DNA from: Plasmodium malariae
Lineage: Eukaryota; Apicomplexa; Aconoidasida; Haemosporida; Plasmodiidae
Reading direction: 5' to 3'
Length of the DNA: 64,000 nt
Assembly (NCBI RefSeq): GCF_900090045.1
Contig: NC_041782.1
Coordinates: forward strand, 2,509,001 to 2,573,000
Shown here: in pieces, positions 39,141-52,835 of the stretch
How positions within the stretch are numbered: the first letter of the stretch is position 1
Layout of the letters: each line of letters starts with the position of its first letter
Position numbers and translations under genes: made by a program
The notes under the pieces: model-generated
Told to the model about the DNA's origin: nothing
Database searches by the model: none
Seen by the model: the letters and a program-made list of their open reading frames with translations, nothing else

Positions 39141-39590
39141 TAGAATAATTTATAGTATTAGACAAAAGAAAAAATGTGGAATATACTATAAAAAGTGTTA
39201 TTACAATTATTCAGAATAAAGAGAAATATTCATATGAAGTAACATCAGAAGGATGATTTTCTCATGATTGTAATAATCCGAGTGAAAGTTTTATATGAAC
39301 TCGAATTCATTGGAATTAAACAGATTCATGAATATTATGGAAATATTTTAAGAATAGTACACTTTTGTACTAATATAATTTATTTGAATACTATATTTGT
39401 TTGTAATGTTTTGAAATTGGGTACTAATACTGTTGTCATCTTTTACATTATACCTATTTATATGACTGTTATATAATAATTCATATTTTTTAGCATAGAT
39501 GGCTTTACTCCTTGCTTCAATTGATATATGGGAACATTTTAAGAATAGCGAAACAAATAATTTACTTTTGAAATATGAAAAAAATTAAAG
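39141..39590 (+). pseudogene. Faint PIR-like C-terminal relic
   Basis: From about 39153 the plus strand reads DKRKNVEYTIKSVITIIQNK, then breaks. A 70-codon frame at 39264-39476 ends in a hydrophobic segment (LGTNTVVIFYIIPIYMTVI). It is followed by TTTTTAG and a segment containing GFTPCFN, similar in place and look to the GFTP(L/F)GSW motif that starts the cytoplasmic exon of PIR proteins. Several stops interrupt it. The family call rests on two weak features and may be wrong. Confidence 0.3.
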
Positions 39591-41722
39591 TTTCAAATAT
39601 TTTTTCATTGTAAAAAAGGAAAAGCATAAGTGTCTTTATTTTATTTTTACTTAAATCCTTATAAACAATGCATTGCATCGGATAAAAATTGAATGCTATG
39701 ATGAATATTTTATTTTTTTGTAAGTGCTGTAATATATAGACTATATAAATATGAAAATGTATAGTGAATATTAAAAATTATTATTATTTAATATATATAA
39801 AAAAGATATAATATGAAATTTTCTGATCTTTGTTGATATATATATATATAAGAATATAATTTACTTGTAGTTTATGTATGTTAAAAGAAGCAAATTATAT
39901 ATTTTACAAGGAAATTAAACTGTTTTTATACTATTTCTTAATTTAGGAAAATATAGATTTATATTTCAAGAAAATAATTCCAAAAAAATACTTTGACATA
40001 TTGAATGTTGCTAAAAAAGACTAATTATATTCGTAAGTAAATGGTTAACAATATTTTGCTATGGAGTGTCCTTGTTTTTCATAATTTATTATCTAGTTTA
40101 TATGTATCTTATCATAAATTTTGAAAATTGTTTAATGTATATTTTATATATAAAAGTTAATTTACTGTAAATAAGTGAGAACAACAAATTATGAGAAAAA
40201 TTAAACATAAATAAATAAGAGAATTCACAAATATTGTATGAACAATAATTTATATACTTTAAAACAATAAATATATATTAATGTAAATTTTTTTAATATA
40301 AAAATAGTATTTTAAATTTAGTTATTATTTTTTTTAATTTTTTAGTTTTAAGAATATGATTTTTTAAAGAGAAAAATAATAGAAGGTATTTTTAAAAATT
40401 TATAGAATAATTTTTAGGTATGTAATATTTTCTTAATTTTCTCCATCTGAAATACAATGTATAAGAATATGAAGTAGTTCCTTGTAATATTCTTTTGCTG
40501 TTAAAAGTATTTTTAATAAAGCATGAACTATTTATATATTTATTTCTATTTATAATGTTGTACCTATAAAATATGTTCCTGGTATTATGTATTTGTAAAA
40601 GATTAAATAAAATATAATATATTCGTTATAAATTTACAGATGTAAAAATTACTGTATCATATATTTTATTGAATTATATTGTTATTCTTTTTCAACTGTT
40701 ACCTTACAATATATACTCTATATTATTTGTAAATATTTTTCTTTTCATATTTTTTTAAATAAATGGAAATGCACTCAATATTTCTACATTAATTTTATCT
40801 TTTGTCAATTTTTTTTTTTTTTTATGATATTAAAAAATACTCTAATCATATATATTTAATTAAAAAAAAAAAAAAATTAATTTGATGAATTAAAAACTTT
40901 TTATTTAGAAATAATGGCTTAAATTTAATTTGAAATTATGCTTTTTTTTTTTATATTACAAAATTAAAATATAATTCTTAATATGACTTTAAAAAATGTG
41001 TTTCTTTATGTATAATATAGATGCATATATATTCTTCTTTTTAAATATTTTATAGTCTGTAAAAGATTACACACGTTCTGAAGTAGTTAAAGCACACATT
41101 ATAATTAACATAACGCCCAATTTTGTTTTTTTTCATTTATAATTATTGTTATTACATTGAAGGAATAATTAATATTTCACTAAAAATAATTAGTATTTTC
41201 AAAATATAATGCTGATAAAATTAGAATTATTTGTAGGAATATATCCATAGAAGTAATAATTATAGTTCTAGCATGTAGAGTAATGCATTATTTATATATT
41301 ATGTAAGTTATCTATTGTATATGAATTTAATAATTCCATATAATAAAAAATAAAGTATATTTTTCTAATTAAATTTTGAGAAGGATTAATATAAATGGCA
41401 TATAATTCTTGCAATATATTAAAAAGTTAAATAATATATTCTGCATATTTATGAATAAGCTCAAATAGTATTATTTTAATTAAAGTTAGCATTTTTTTTT
41501 AAATAAAATTAATATAGAAATTATGTAAGACATCTTTAAAATTATATATCTTTCTAGATTATGTTAAATGCATTATAGTTACGTATATTCTATTGTGTTT
41601 TTTCGAAGATTTAATAAAAAAATAAAATAAAATATATATATCATCCTTTGAATTTAAATGTGTATTATATTATTATTAATATTTTCCATACTCAATATAT
41701 TATAAAATTAAAGATCTATATC
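39591..41722. other. AT-rich intergenic sequence
   Basis: No gene is seen. It contains poly-T and poly-A runs near 40809-40823 and 40861-40875. It is the 5' flank of the fam-m pseudogene. Confidence 0.6.
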
Positions 41723-42606
41723 GTGGCATAAAAAAGCAAGTCAAACTTATTTATTAAAATTGCTACGTTTATCCTTTTATTTTGTATATTCCATTTTAAC
41801 AATGATATGGTATGAAAATATTATTGAAGGATATTTTCCTTATACATATTGTTCTTTTTGGATTTGTGATAATATTTTTTTTAGTTAGAGATTATTTATT
41901 TTATTAAAAAAATAATTTTTACATTTTATTTTTTAGAGAACTTTTAACAGTTCTTGAATAAGGACTTCAAATATGATAAAATATTAAGCACAATAAATTA
42001 TCGATTATTAAAGAAATGTAGACAGAATAATTATTAAAATATTTCATATTTAAGAAAAGAGAAACAAAATAATCGATTGAAAAAGGAAAAAATATATCTA
42101 ATAATGAAAGGGAGACGAAAGGAAAAAAGAAAAAATCTGATAGAATATCATTAAATAAAGTGCTATACTATACAGAAGTTACAGCTTATGATAATGGAAT
42201 GTTTGTAGAAAACATTTCCATTTTGAAAAGAAATTGATAAAAAAAATCATTATGATGATTTACTCAAAAAAACAGGAGAATTCGAGATATAGCTTTAAAA
42301 AAAATAAAATTTAGAAGTTACAAATTTGGAGTTACCTTATATTTATATTTTCTTCTATTGGGAATAGGATTACCTACATTTTTTGGAAGTAAGTTTACGG
42401 AAGATACATCAGGTTTAGAACAATATCAGATAATTACTCAGCTTATAAAGAAAATAAAAGATCTAACGGGATTATCGGAAGTAAATTCATTTTTAGTATT
42501 TTTTAGCATTGTTATTGTTATATTATCTATTATACTTATAATAGAACTTTATAAGATATTAAGGAATAATGAAAAATATAAAAAAATTAACTTGATGACT
42601 GAGTAA
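41723..42606 (+). pseudogene. fam-m exported protein, pseudogene (start codon lost, frameshifts)
   Basis: Exon 1 (41723-41809) aligns with the usual signal exon, but the start reads GTG instead of ATG and codon 3 is TAA. The remainder (SNLFIKIATFILLFCIFHFN, then NDM and donor GTATGA) is intact. The acceptor is TTTTTTAG at 41929-41936 and exon 2 begins at 41937. An early stop and a frameshift precede the export-type core NYRLLKK at about 42000. Blocks resembling fam-m follow (ISNNERETKGKKKKSDRISL, YYTEVTAYDNGMF), separated by more frameshifts. The last frame (42358-42606 and a little upstream) gives a membrane segment at its start, FLVFFSIVIVILSIILIIEL as the second, and the diagnostic fam-m ending NNEKYKKINLMTE. 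No full-length product can be made. Confidence 0.88.
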
Positions 42607-45600
42607 AATAAAAAATAAGCATTATGTATCTTTCTATGAAGTTGTTAATATGAAGTAATATCTGTAATATGTTTTGTAACATATTTTTAATATACAAACT
42701 CATAATTTCTGAAATACCATATGTGCATGTTTGTGTATCTGCCCTTTGTGATACATAACAGTAAAGAATTATTATCTTCATTTTTTTGTGAATTTAAATG
42801 TTTTAATTCTAATAATTTATAATTTAAAATATTATTTCTTATTAATTAAATAGTATGACCAAATATGGACATTTCTCTGTTTAATTAATTATTTATGAAA
42901 ACTATTTGTTCGTATAAATTAATATATAATACAAAAGATCATTTTGTTTTAGTTAAGTGTACCGCTTTACATGTTAACTGCTACTTCCTTATTTTGTATA
43001 TTTTTTTTGTCTAAAATTATTATTAGTTGATACAATTAAAAAAATGTATTTTTAGATTTACATTTAAAAAAAATGTGTACTGACATTTTACTGAAAAAAA
43101 ATAATACACTTTATTTTAATAACATAATATTATATATATATGTATATATATATATATATATATTACGTAAGAAAAAACATAATAGTTATTCTATAAAATG
43201 AATTTTATAAATAATATAATATGTGTCTTTTAATAGGAATTATTTATATTAGTTTACTCATGTGGGCGCAAGAAATAATCACAATTAAATAACACAAAGC
43301 CGTTTATTATTTTATCATTGCAAATAACTGAGCTGTTAATTAAGCTTTGGAAAAACTAGTTGAATATATAGTATGCTGAAAATTTATAAATATATATATC
43401 ATATATTGTTTCTATTTTTTATATCATATAACTAATTAATACGTTTTAACAGATATTAACAAAAAATTAGTTAATTTTTTTGTATTTTAATAATAATATA
43501 TTTCAAAAAGTGTGTTATATCTTAACAAAAAGCTAAATTATTTTTTGGAGTTATGAAAATAAATACATGTTTTCTACAACCATATAACAGTTTGTACATG
43601 AATATTTATATATTTGTGCTATTGTTTATTCTTGTCCATACTTATATTTATTTTGTTAATATCCATATATGAGCGTTTAAGTATATTTTTAGTTTATATT
43701 GACAATTACTAATTAATTCATATTTATATCGCTCATTTTTTAAATAAAATAGAAGGAAAAAAATAAGAATATTTATTTTTATAGATAATTAGTAAATACA
43801 AGATAGGACTTTAAAGTTTGTTCTAAGATTATTGCTAAGAAATATTCACAGTTTATTAGCATAATTTTAATTTTAGTAAAAACTATATGTAGGGGATTAT
43901 TAATTTGTTTTATTCCTATAATATTCAAATAAATAAGCATGTATTTAAATTGATTATCACATTATTGCCCATACCTAATTGTTGACTTTATGGATCTTTA
44001 TAAATATTACTTAAATATGTATGATACGTTAAATTGAAAGAAAACATATATAGATTTTTTTATTTTTAAGAAAATTCAACACTTACATTTTAGAACTATG
44101 TATATGCTAATATTTTTGCATTATACACGAGATATACTTTTTTTTTTGTATTTTATCAGAGGTAATAAAATGTGAAATTTACATTACGTGTAAAAAATAA
44201 ATATAATTTATATGTTTCCAATTAGGAAATTATTATATGTTGAGCAAAAAAATATATTCAAATTTTATCAAATTGTAAGTACATATAAATTTCTACATTA
44301 ATTAAAAGATCTAAAAAACAAAAAACATACACAAGACTATTCATCACTTAATTTATTCTTTTACAACCCCTTCGTATAATTAGAAACAATATAAAGCAAA
44401 TGTGAAATTTATACAGTGAAAACTGAAATAAAAGAAAAGACGTACATCATATATAATAAATTAAGAATTCTTACGTTAAATATAAAATTGCGATAAAATC
44501 AAATAAATTAAAAGGACAAAATTAAAATTTGATAATAAAATAAGAAATATACAGATAAAAAATTTTAATTATATTTCATTAAATGGTTAAAAAGTACGAA
44601 CAATAACATTTACGAGAGTAAGGAGCAAATGGAATAATAGTGATAATAATAATGAATCATTTTATAATTTAAAATTTTAAACAATATTTATAATCATTTT
44701 AATATTCAATAACAATAATTATTTAATATTATCTACGTTTACTTAAATAACACTTTATTAAGTGTACTCTCATATTAGTAGTTTCTTATATAATTATAAA
44801 TATACATTTAATATAAATAATTTATAAGTTATAATATATTTTATATTCATTATAATATGTTATGCTAGTGAATTTTTTTCTTTGTTGTTTTTATATAATT
44901 AAAAAAAAAAAAATAACATGCATTCTTTCATTTTAATATCCATGGGTATATTATTCTTTGCTGAAATATTATCACTCACCTACCATAAAACCACTATCCT
45001 TTAAAAATATACCTTTCTTCAAAATGATGAATATAAATATATATAATTTGCATACAATTTTAAAATGATGCACAAGTCCAAAAATTTGAAAATTTTTAAT
45101 TAGTACTCTGGAATATTTATACAAAATTCAGAAACTTTACAATAATAAAGAATTTATATTCTTTAGTTTACATTATTATATCATATTTACCATGTACATT
45201 ATTTTCGTAATTGGATATTTTAGTAAGATGAAAGCTTTTTTTAGTATCTATTTGATTTTAATATTCTAAAATTTGTTTCTGTTTTTCCTTCTTTTTAAAG
45301 ACATGGGTATTTATTCTTCCTTTAAATTAAGAATGATATCTTTCTCTTTATCCCTGACATATTTTTCTCACCTCATATCTATTGTATAACAGTAATACAG
45401 AAATTATATAACTATTTACATATATATGATATAAGATTAATTGAATATATATTTATAAATGCATTTTGCGTAATAAAATTTTTATTAAAATAATTAAAAA
45501 AAAAAAATTTATATAAGTACTTAAATTGCATTTTATTGTACTTATAAAAAGAGACGTAACAAGTTAGGAACTAAAAAAATAAAAAAAACTGTAGACGTTT

Positions 45601-46499
45601 AAATATTTCAGAAGAGTTATTCTTATAATTTTCACTTTGTTGTTAAAATGAATTTGTAAAATAAATTTGGTCCAGTTTTTTTACTAGAAGTTGCTGAAGA
45701 TTATGCCCTTTGCAGTAAAAAAGTATGTTCAACGTAACATTTTATTCATTTTTTATACTTCTTAAATACAAAACAAATTATATTAACTGTAATAAATTAA
45801 TTTTTTTTTTTTTTTCATGTGAATTAATTAAAGATATCTAACTTCATATGTCATTATAAATAACTTAAAATGAAATAAATAACCAATTTAGTTGTATAAT
45901 ATATATTAAAAAATAATATATTATACTTATAAGTACATGATTTCCTTACATATATAAATGCAATGGAATCTATAAATTTTTATGAACTTTCATGTATTTA
46001 CAATAGTAATATATGTCTTCTAAATAAATATTCAAACACAAAATTATCAACGCGACATAGAAATCTTTTCATAATTTTCACATTACACCGATGATATAAA
46101 CATCTTAGTACTCTCCCCCGTAAGATTTATTTATTCATATGTTAGTAATATATAATATATTTTATATTCTTTCGACTGTTTTATTATAATAATATATATA
46201 TATGTATTTATATACACAAATCTTTATCTATTTGTATTTTATTAAATTATTATATTCTAATACATATGAGTATAATAATACAATGTTTACATGTTAATGT
46301 TTAAAATGAATTATTATCTGGTGTCCAATGTTTTCATTTTGAGTTTATAATTTCAATTAAATCTCATTATGAATTGATCCTAAAAAACTCATTATTTATT
46401 CCATAATATTCCAATGTGCTTTTTATGCATTATTTATAAGTTGTCAAGTACAATTATTATTTATGTTTTTTATTAAATATTAGTTGACGTAATAATTAA
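42607..46499. other. AT-rich intergenic sequence
   Basis: The shared 3' flank is at about 42721-42810 and an (AT)n-type tract at 43131-43163. The minus strand around 44950-45370 reads as broken, protein-like text without a recognisable family; I could not establish it as a relic. No other gene is seen. Confidence 0.5.
42721..42810 (+). repeat. Conserved 3' flank shared by fam-l/fam-m copies (copy 3)
   Basis: It reads TGTGTATCTGCCCTTTGTGA then TACATAACAGTAA, followed by TTTTTTTGTGAATTTAAATG and TTTTAATTC. The first element matches copy 2 closely and the second matches copies 1 and 2. That a fam-m gene shares this flank with fam-l genes fits a common origin of the two families. Confidence 0.65.
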
Positions 46500-49400
46500 A
46501 TGCATTTTTTATTTTAACCCCATACGTTCTAAATATTTAGGGGTAAAAAATGATTATTCACATATAATACAATTACGAACAAAACTAAGCATATTAATAA
46601 GGCGTTCCTTAAAATTCAAGAATTTATTTAATGTTTATTTAATAGTGTATTTATATGATTAAACCTAATTAATATTCATGAACTTTTTCTTAATTATATA
46701 AAGCTGTTATTCTTTAAAATTGTAGAATTTATTAGTTGTAATTCATAATAAAAATAAAAAAATTTTTAAGATCGTTCATTATTGAATATATGATATATTT
46801 TCGTAATAATTAAATATTATTTAAATATTACTAAAAAATAATTACTATGTTTCTAGATTAGTTTTGCTTTGTCTAATAAAACAACAATATATTTTGTTTA
46901 AAGGAAGTTTTTAATAAATGATGCGTTGAACACATTTACAAAAATGGCTTCATAATTTACAAATTATTAACTATTATTACAATGTTTATTCTGTAAGTGT
47001 CTGTTAAGGATGAGAAGATGCCATTTTTATTACTGGTGAATTTCATTAAAAGAATAATTAAAAATATTTTTCCGATACAATTTTTGGTTTAGGATATATT
47101 ACATAAAAAATAAATAAATAACAAAATAAAATTGATTAATATGCATTATATATAAACACAATTTTGGTTCATCTTTTAGTCAATATATATTATTAAAAAA
47201 AAAAAAAGTCTTGTGCTAAAAAAAGAGGAATTAATCTTATTAATTGAAGAAATAACTGAAATGTTAAAATAAAAAGTTTAATTTAAAACATAAAAAAACG
47301 ATTATTCATATAGGAATAAAAATTTTCAAAGATAATTATAAATTGAATTTTTATTTTATTTTGGAAATAAAATAAAACTTTGAATAAAACTAAATTTGAA
47401 CCGTTTTAAATTCAATTCCTCCAATTCAAAGGACATTTTATGTGATATTATGACAAAAAATTTTCTACATCGTTCTGAGAAAATTTATTTGTATGTTTAT
47501 ATTCTGAATAATTTGCTAGTAGTTCAGGTGTTACCCTTATCATAAAAAGTATATTCTTTTTTTTTTTTTTTTACTTATGAAAGCTTGAAACAAATAGTGC
47601 AGTGAAAAACAGTATATATATAAAAAATAAAAAGAATTGAAAATATTCCTAGACTCATAAAAGGTGTAATTATGATAACATAAAAAGAATTGCATAGGGA
47701 GTTATTGCACGGAATTTCTACAGTATGAAATTGATTCATTTTACAAAAATTTAAAGATTTTCGGTGTTTTGTGGATTTTTCAGTTATTATTTTAGAATGA
47801 CGATAAAAGGTTATAGGTCTATCTAATTTTTAAATTTATTCTTTATGAAGATTGAGGTTCAGTACAATTTAATATTAAATAAAGATTAATTGAATTGTAG
47901 TTTTAACCGTACATAAAATAACTTGACAGTTTTCCTAGCAAAATTTATTTATATTATAATAATAAACATAGTATGTCTTTATAAACTTTTCATTTAGACT
48001 ATTTATATAACTAAGTTATTGTAAAATAGGATTTCTTTTCATAAGTAGCAATTTTTTGTTAGTGTTATCATATGTTTTAAAATAACCATGGGAATCTTTC
48101 ATTTTTTTCCATACAATTGAACAAATGTTGGATATAAAGTTATAGGAACATTTATTAATACTTAATTTCTAAATAGAATTATAATATATATGAAGAAATT
48201 CAGTGTAAACATCAATTTTGTAAATATTTTTCTATTTGGAATTAACTATTTTCTATATATCCTCATATATGTAGAAATACATTTAAGCACATCAATTATT
48301 ATGCTTATTATTACAATGATAATTCTTTATTTCTGATAAACTGTTGCTTAAAATTTCACAAAGTTTATTAAAACAAACGTAATGCTTTTCAAATTTAATC
48401 ATTTCAATATAAGTGCAGTATTTACATATATTCGCCTTTCCGTTCAATTTATAATGTATCCCATTTCTCTGTAATATGTTTAAGGTTAAACTCAGAAAAT
48501 TGAAAGGAAAAAAAATGAATTATATACATTATTAGTTTCACTTTTTCAAGAAATAATTTTTCATTGTGTTTAATAATTCGTAATATATATTAAGAGTTTA
48601 TAAAAATGATTTTAATGTAACATGAAAATAACCAATTTTAAACATTTTTTTATGATTTTCATATGAATTAACCAATTATGTATTTTTAAGCTCTTTGTAA
48701 AAATCCTTCAGAAATGTCCAAAGAATACTTGATAATGATTATATTCTTGTTTTAGTCTCATAGTTGAAAAATAATTTTATTTCATTATCGGAAACTATAT
48801 TTTTAAGAAAAATAAATCATTACTGAATTCTGTTTCAAAAGCTTTTACTTAAGTATTATACATGTATGATTTTTTATATGTATCTAGACAGTTTATGTAC
48901 AGTACAACAAAAATATGTTCATTATGTAATCCGAGTATTCTAAATTACTCGAAGTATCTAACTTTATTCACTTGTTCTTAATGATACCATAATATTCTTT
49001 AAATTTGAAATATATTTCCTTATTTTTAAATAACTCTTCACCACGATTAATATTCTTAAGTGGATATATTCTATTAGAAATGAACCTTTCATTATTAATC
49101 AAATCCTATGTACTAGGTACATAGTGAATAATTGTTTTTATGAGAGTTATTTTACTTTATGTATCCATATATTCAGTAGCCAGAATAATCATAATAGTTA
49201 TTCTTGACAGAACGTTATTCCAAAAGTTTGCGTGAATTACCTAAATATTTATTACATAATTAATGTTATCACAAAGTTCACGAATGTGAATGAAGTCTGA
49301 AATATTTCTTATTATAAAACTCTTACCAGTAAAGAAATCATTAGCATTAAATATTATCAATATAATTTAATAAATTATAAAATGCATTTAACTTTTCATT

Positions 49401-49980
49401 TTTTAAAAGTCAATTCTAAAAAAACCAAAAGGAAAAGTAATACATACAAATACATAAACATGCTTTTTTAAAGAAGTGTTATTATTCTGATAAATTAGTA
49501 ATAAAATACTAAAAGAGCTATAAGTAATTATTTTAATGAAAAATGAAAATATACTTTCTTAGTTAAATATTTTTTAATCAAGTTGAAGCGTAATTTAATA
49601 TCCATTCATTTTTGAGATAATGAAGTTATTTTGTTGCTCAAATGGTTTTCTTCCAATAAAGATACTATTTCCTTTTTAATATACATTTTAATGTATTCAT
49701 CAAATTCATTACAAATTACTCGGAAATTAGGTTAATTATAACAACTTAAAATTTTTTCCTATGGATTTGTGGCCTCGAAAGCGTAATCACATTGTGTAAG
49801 AGTGCATTTATTATCATATGTATTATGCATACTTCTAAAGATGTAAGTAAAAAAAAGCAAAAAATATAATTTGTTCATCTCTTCTATTTTGTTTATCCTA
49901 AACTTATAAAAATTGCTTGGATATTTCTCATCATGAAAAATTTTATTTTTCACACCCACCAAATGAAAAAAGTATTAATA
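46500..49980 (-). pseudogene. Decayed PIR-like gene(s), minus strand
   Basis: Reading the minus strand from right to left gives a long run of protein-like pieces separated by stops and frame changes. About 49960-49550 (one frame, three stops) includes KIEEMNKLYFLLFFTYIFRS, CTLTQCDYAFEATN and NFRVICNEFDEYIKMYIKKE, a spacing of Tyr, Cys and Phe that recalls the extracellular part of PIR proteins. About 49096-48897 has GEELFKNKEIYFKFKEYYGI. About 48505-48286 is open for some 70 codons with ICKYCTYIEMIKFEKHYVCF. About 48175-47860 has KCSYNFISNICSIVWKKMKD. About 47822-47640 has IPCNNSLCNSFYVIIITPFM, a Cys pair followed by a membrane segment. About 47545-47440 has ELLANYSEYKHTNKFSQND, like a PIR cytoplasmic tail. 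The total is long for one PIR gene, so there may be two. A further piece near 46600 (LNKFLNFKERLINMLSFVRN) may extend it. The class call is moderate; coding ancestry is well supported. Confidence 0.5.
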
Positions 49981-52640
49981 AGAACTACACTAACTCGACT
50001 AGATAATAATTTATCATTAAGCTATTTTATTAAGTAAAAACAACATATACTGACGTAATTTATTTTATCTATATCACTAAAATGTTTGCGTTTATTCTTT
50101 GAAATATTTTTTAAATTTCGTACAAGATTTTAGAAAATTTCTAAACAAAAACGTTATCTGAAAAATTGTGAATAATATCAAAAAAGAGCTAACTTTCTTA
50201 AAGAAAATTGAAGTCTCTATTAAGTTCTCTAAAAAATGTATATAATAATAAATCCTTTAAGTTAAAATGATAAAAAGAAAAATTAAATTTAGAATAATCT
50301 ACTTCATAAGCTCTTATTATTAAGGTGATTTATACTATTCTTCAGAAAAAAAAAGGATATTTTAAAAAACTTATATCAATTATTGTAAAGGAAAATATAC
50401 AGAGTCTGTATTAGCAACACGTTTAAGATATCCTGTAAAAATAAACATGTTAATTAAGTGGAACAAAAAAATACGTAAGTTCATTTAGGAGTATTTCTAA
50501 AAAATGGCATTAGTAATTTATATACATATATTTTATTTTATTAATTCAAAAAAAAATAATAATTAAATATTTCGTAGTTTTATTTTCGGAATAATATATA
50601 TTTTTTTCTTTTTTTACATTAGTAGCACCAATATATAGTTACATAAATCTTTTTAATTATAATGTAACAAGCTGAAAATTCTTCATAACATTTCTAAAAA
50701 AATATAGCATTATATTGTAAAATGTTATTTTGAAATATTTTCATTAATATAAGTAACATATTTTTTTAAAATAATTAGCAATTTGAAAAGAATCAGTTTT
50801 GATGTAAACAACCACAAATAAAATATATGTAAAGAAACATTTATTTACTAACTTTTTTTTTATTCTTCTTGAAACATTTTTTTTAGATAAGCTTGTTTGG
50901 ATATAAAAATATTAAATCTGTCTTCCCATTGATGAACTGATTTTTCATTTTTAAATTAAAATATTTAAATTATTATGTCAATTTTCCTGTGTATATAAAA
51001 TAATTTATAGACGAGGAGGTATATCATCTATATATCAATTCAATCATTCATGTTAAAGCACAGATCATTTTATATGTTAATAATATTTCTTAACAAGTGT
51101 ATTTTTAAGAAATTCGTTATTTATATTTTATATGTATCAAAAAATAGAGTAATAAAGCATTTCATAAGATGAAAAAGACAATACAACTAATTATATTCAA
51201 TTATGATATTACTATACACTAAAATAAAATAGGATTTATAGAAAATAGACTTAAAATAATACACTTAAATTTAATAAAGAAATTAACTATTATAAAAATA
51301 TATGTTTAAAGAGAAAATAATTGTTAGAATAAAATTTAATACAAATTATATAAATTGAAAAAAAAATATTAATAATAATAATAATTTATATTTTTAAAAA
51401 GCACCAAAAAAAAAAAAAAAAAAAAGTGACTTTTATTAATAAAGAATGTGCAAATGTATTAATAAAATATTTAAGCATGTTCAAAATATTTTGAATATCT
51501 TTTTATTACTAATACATTTTCTTAGCGAACAAAAAAGAAAAAATATTATTAAAACTAATAATATGTACGTACAAATATAATGTATTTTCATATTAATTTA
51601 ATTTATATTGTTTTTGTTTTTAAAAATTAAAGAGTTATGGGATAAATAAAAAACAGGTAACTTGAATGCATAAGGCAAGTGTTGAATTATTTTGGAATTT
51701 ATAATTAAGGTTTTTAATTTAAAAAAATTTTTTTAAATTCAAATTTTTTTATGCGGTTATTCGGATTATTTCTAATTATTATTTTTAACAGTTTTTGCTA
51801 TGTTTAATTATATATATTTTAATTATACTTCAAAGATTTAATCTTACGAAAGATAAGTATATATACATGAAATATATTTTCCTTGAAATGTAGCATAATG
51901 CGCAATATATATGTGTATATATATGATTTAGAATTTTAATAAAATGTAATAGATTATTTATTTACTTATGTTAATTTATAAAAATAAACATACTTTTAAA
52001 ATTTCAATGTTTTACAAGCATAGACATTATAACATAACCTTATATATATACAAATTAAAAATAATATATATATTTTTATAATTGATTTTTTTTACTATAA
52101 TATGGTTAAAATCGTTATGTTGTTCATTTTTTTATTAATCCTTTTTGTTATTTAAATAACAAACGTAAAATAAGAAAATAACGCTTAAATGAATGTACCA
52201 TATCAGAAGTTCAAAAATATGTTAAAAAGAAACTAAAAAGAATGTAATAATTATTTATGAAAATTGATATAAATTAAGTAAATTATTTATTTAAAATACA
52301 TGTCTTTTTTTTTGTCGTTCTTCTTTTCTAAATTAATTATATCTATAATAATACTTCATGAATAAATATATGTGATTCAGAGTACATTATAAAATTGTTA
52401 TAGTTTTCTTTATGTAAATTACGTATTTCGTGTAGTCCAATATTTCTACTTATTTTGTTTATTATTTTTTTTTAAATCAATTATTAGAAGCATGTTTTGG
52501 ATATCTAGAAAAGACATTGTATAAAAAAAAGTAAGCAGAGCATAATATTCAAATAGTAAAAAAATCAGCACCATTTTTGTCTGATATATTACTATTGCTT
52601 TAAAGGATTTTTTTTTAAAAGTCATTTATAATTTTTTTTT

Positions 52641-52835
52641 TTGGCTTCTTACATTATTCTATCATTGAATATTAAATTTTTTAGAAAGGGAGAGGGTTTT
52701 TGCATATTCTATGTTATTATATTAATTGTTATTGAGCATATGTTAATTTACGTATTAAGAGGGGTGATGAATAACTATTTTGTTTTTAAAACATGTTTTT
52801 TTGTAAATTTTCAAATGAGGGGAATATATAAATGA
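52641..52835 (+). pseudogene. Possible membrane-segment remnant of an exported protein
   Basis: The frame contains GFCIFYVIILIVIEHMLIYV followed by LRGVMNN. The layout (hydrophobic segment, then a short basic end) loosely resembles the end of the broken gene at 62346-63240, which finishes LKYLCRGM. Nothing upstream could be joined to it and the start is not an obvious ATG. It may be chance in AT-rich DNA. Confidence 0.15.
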
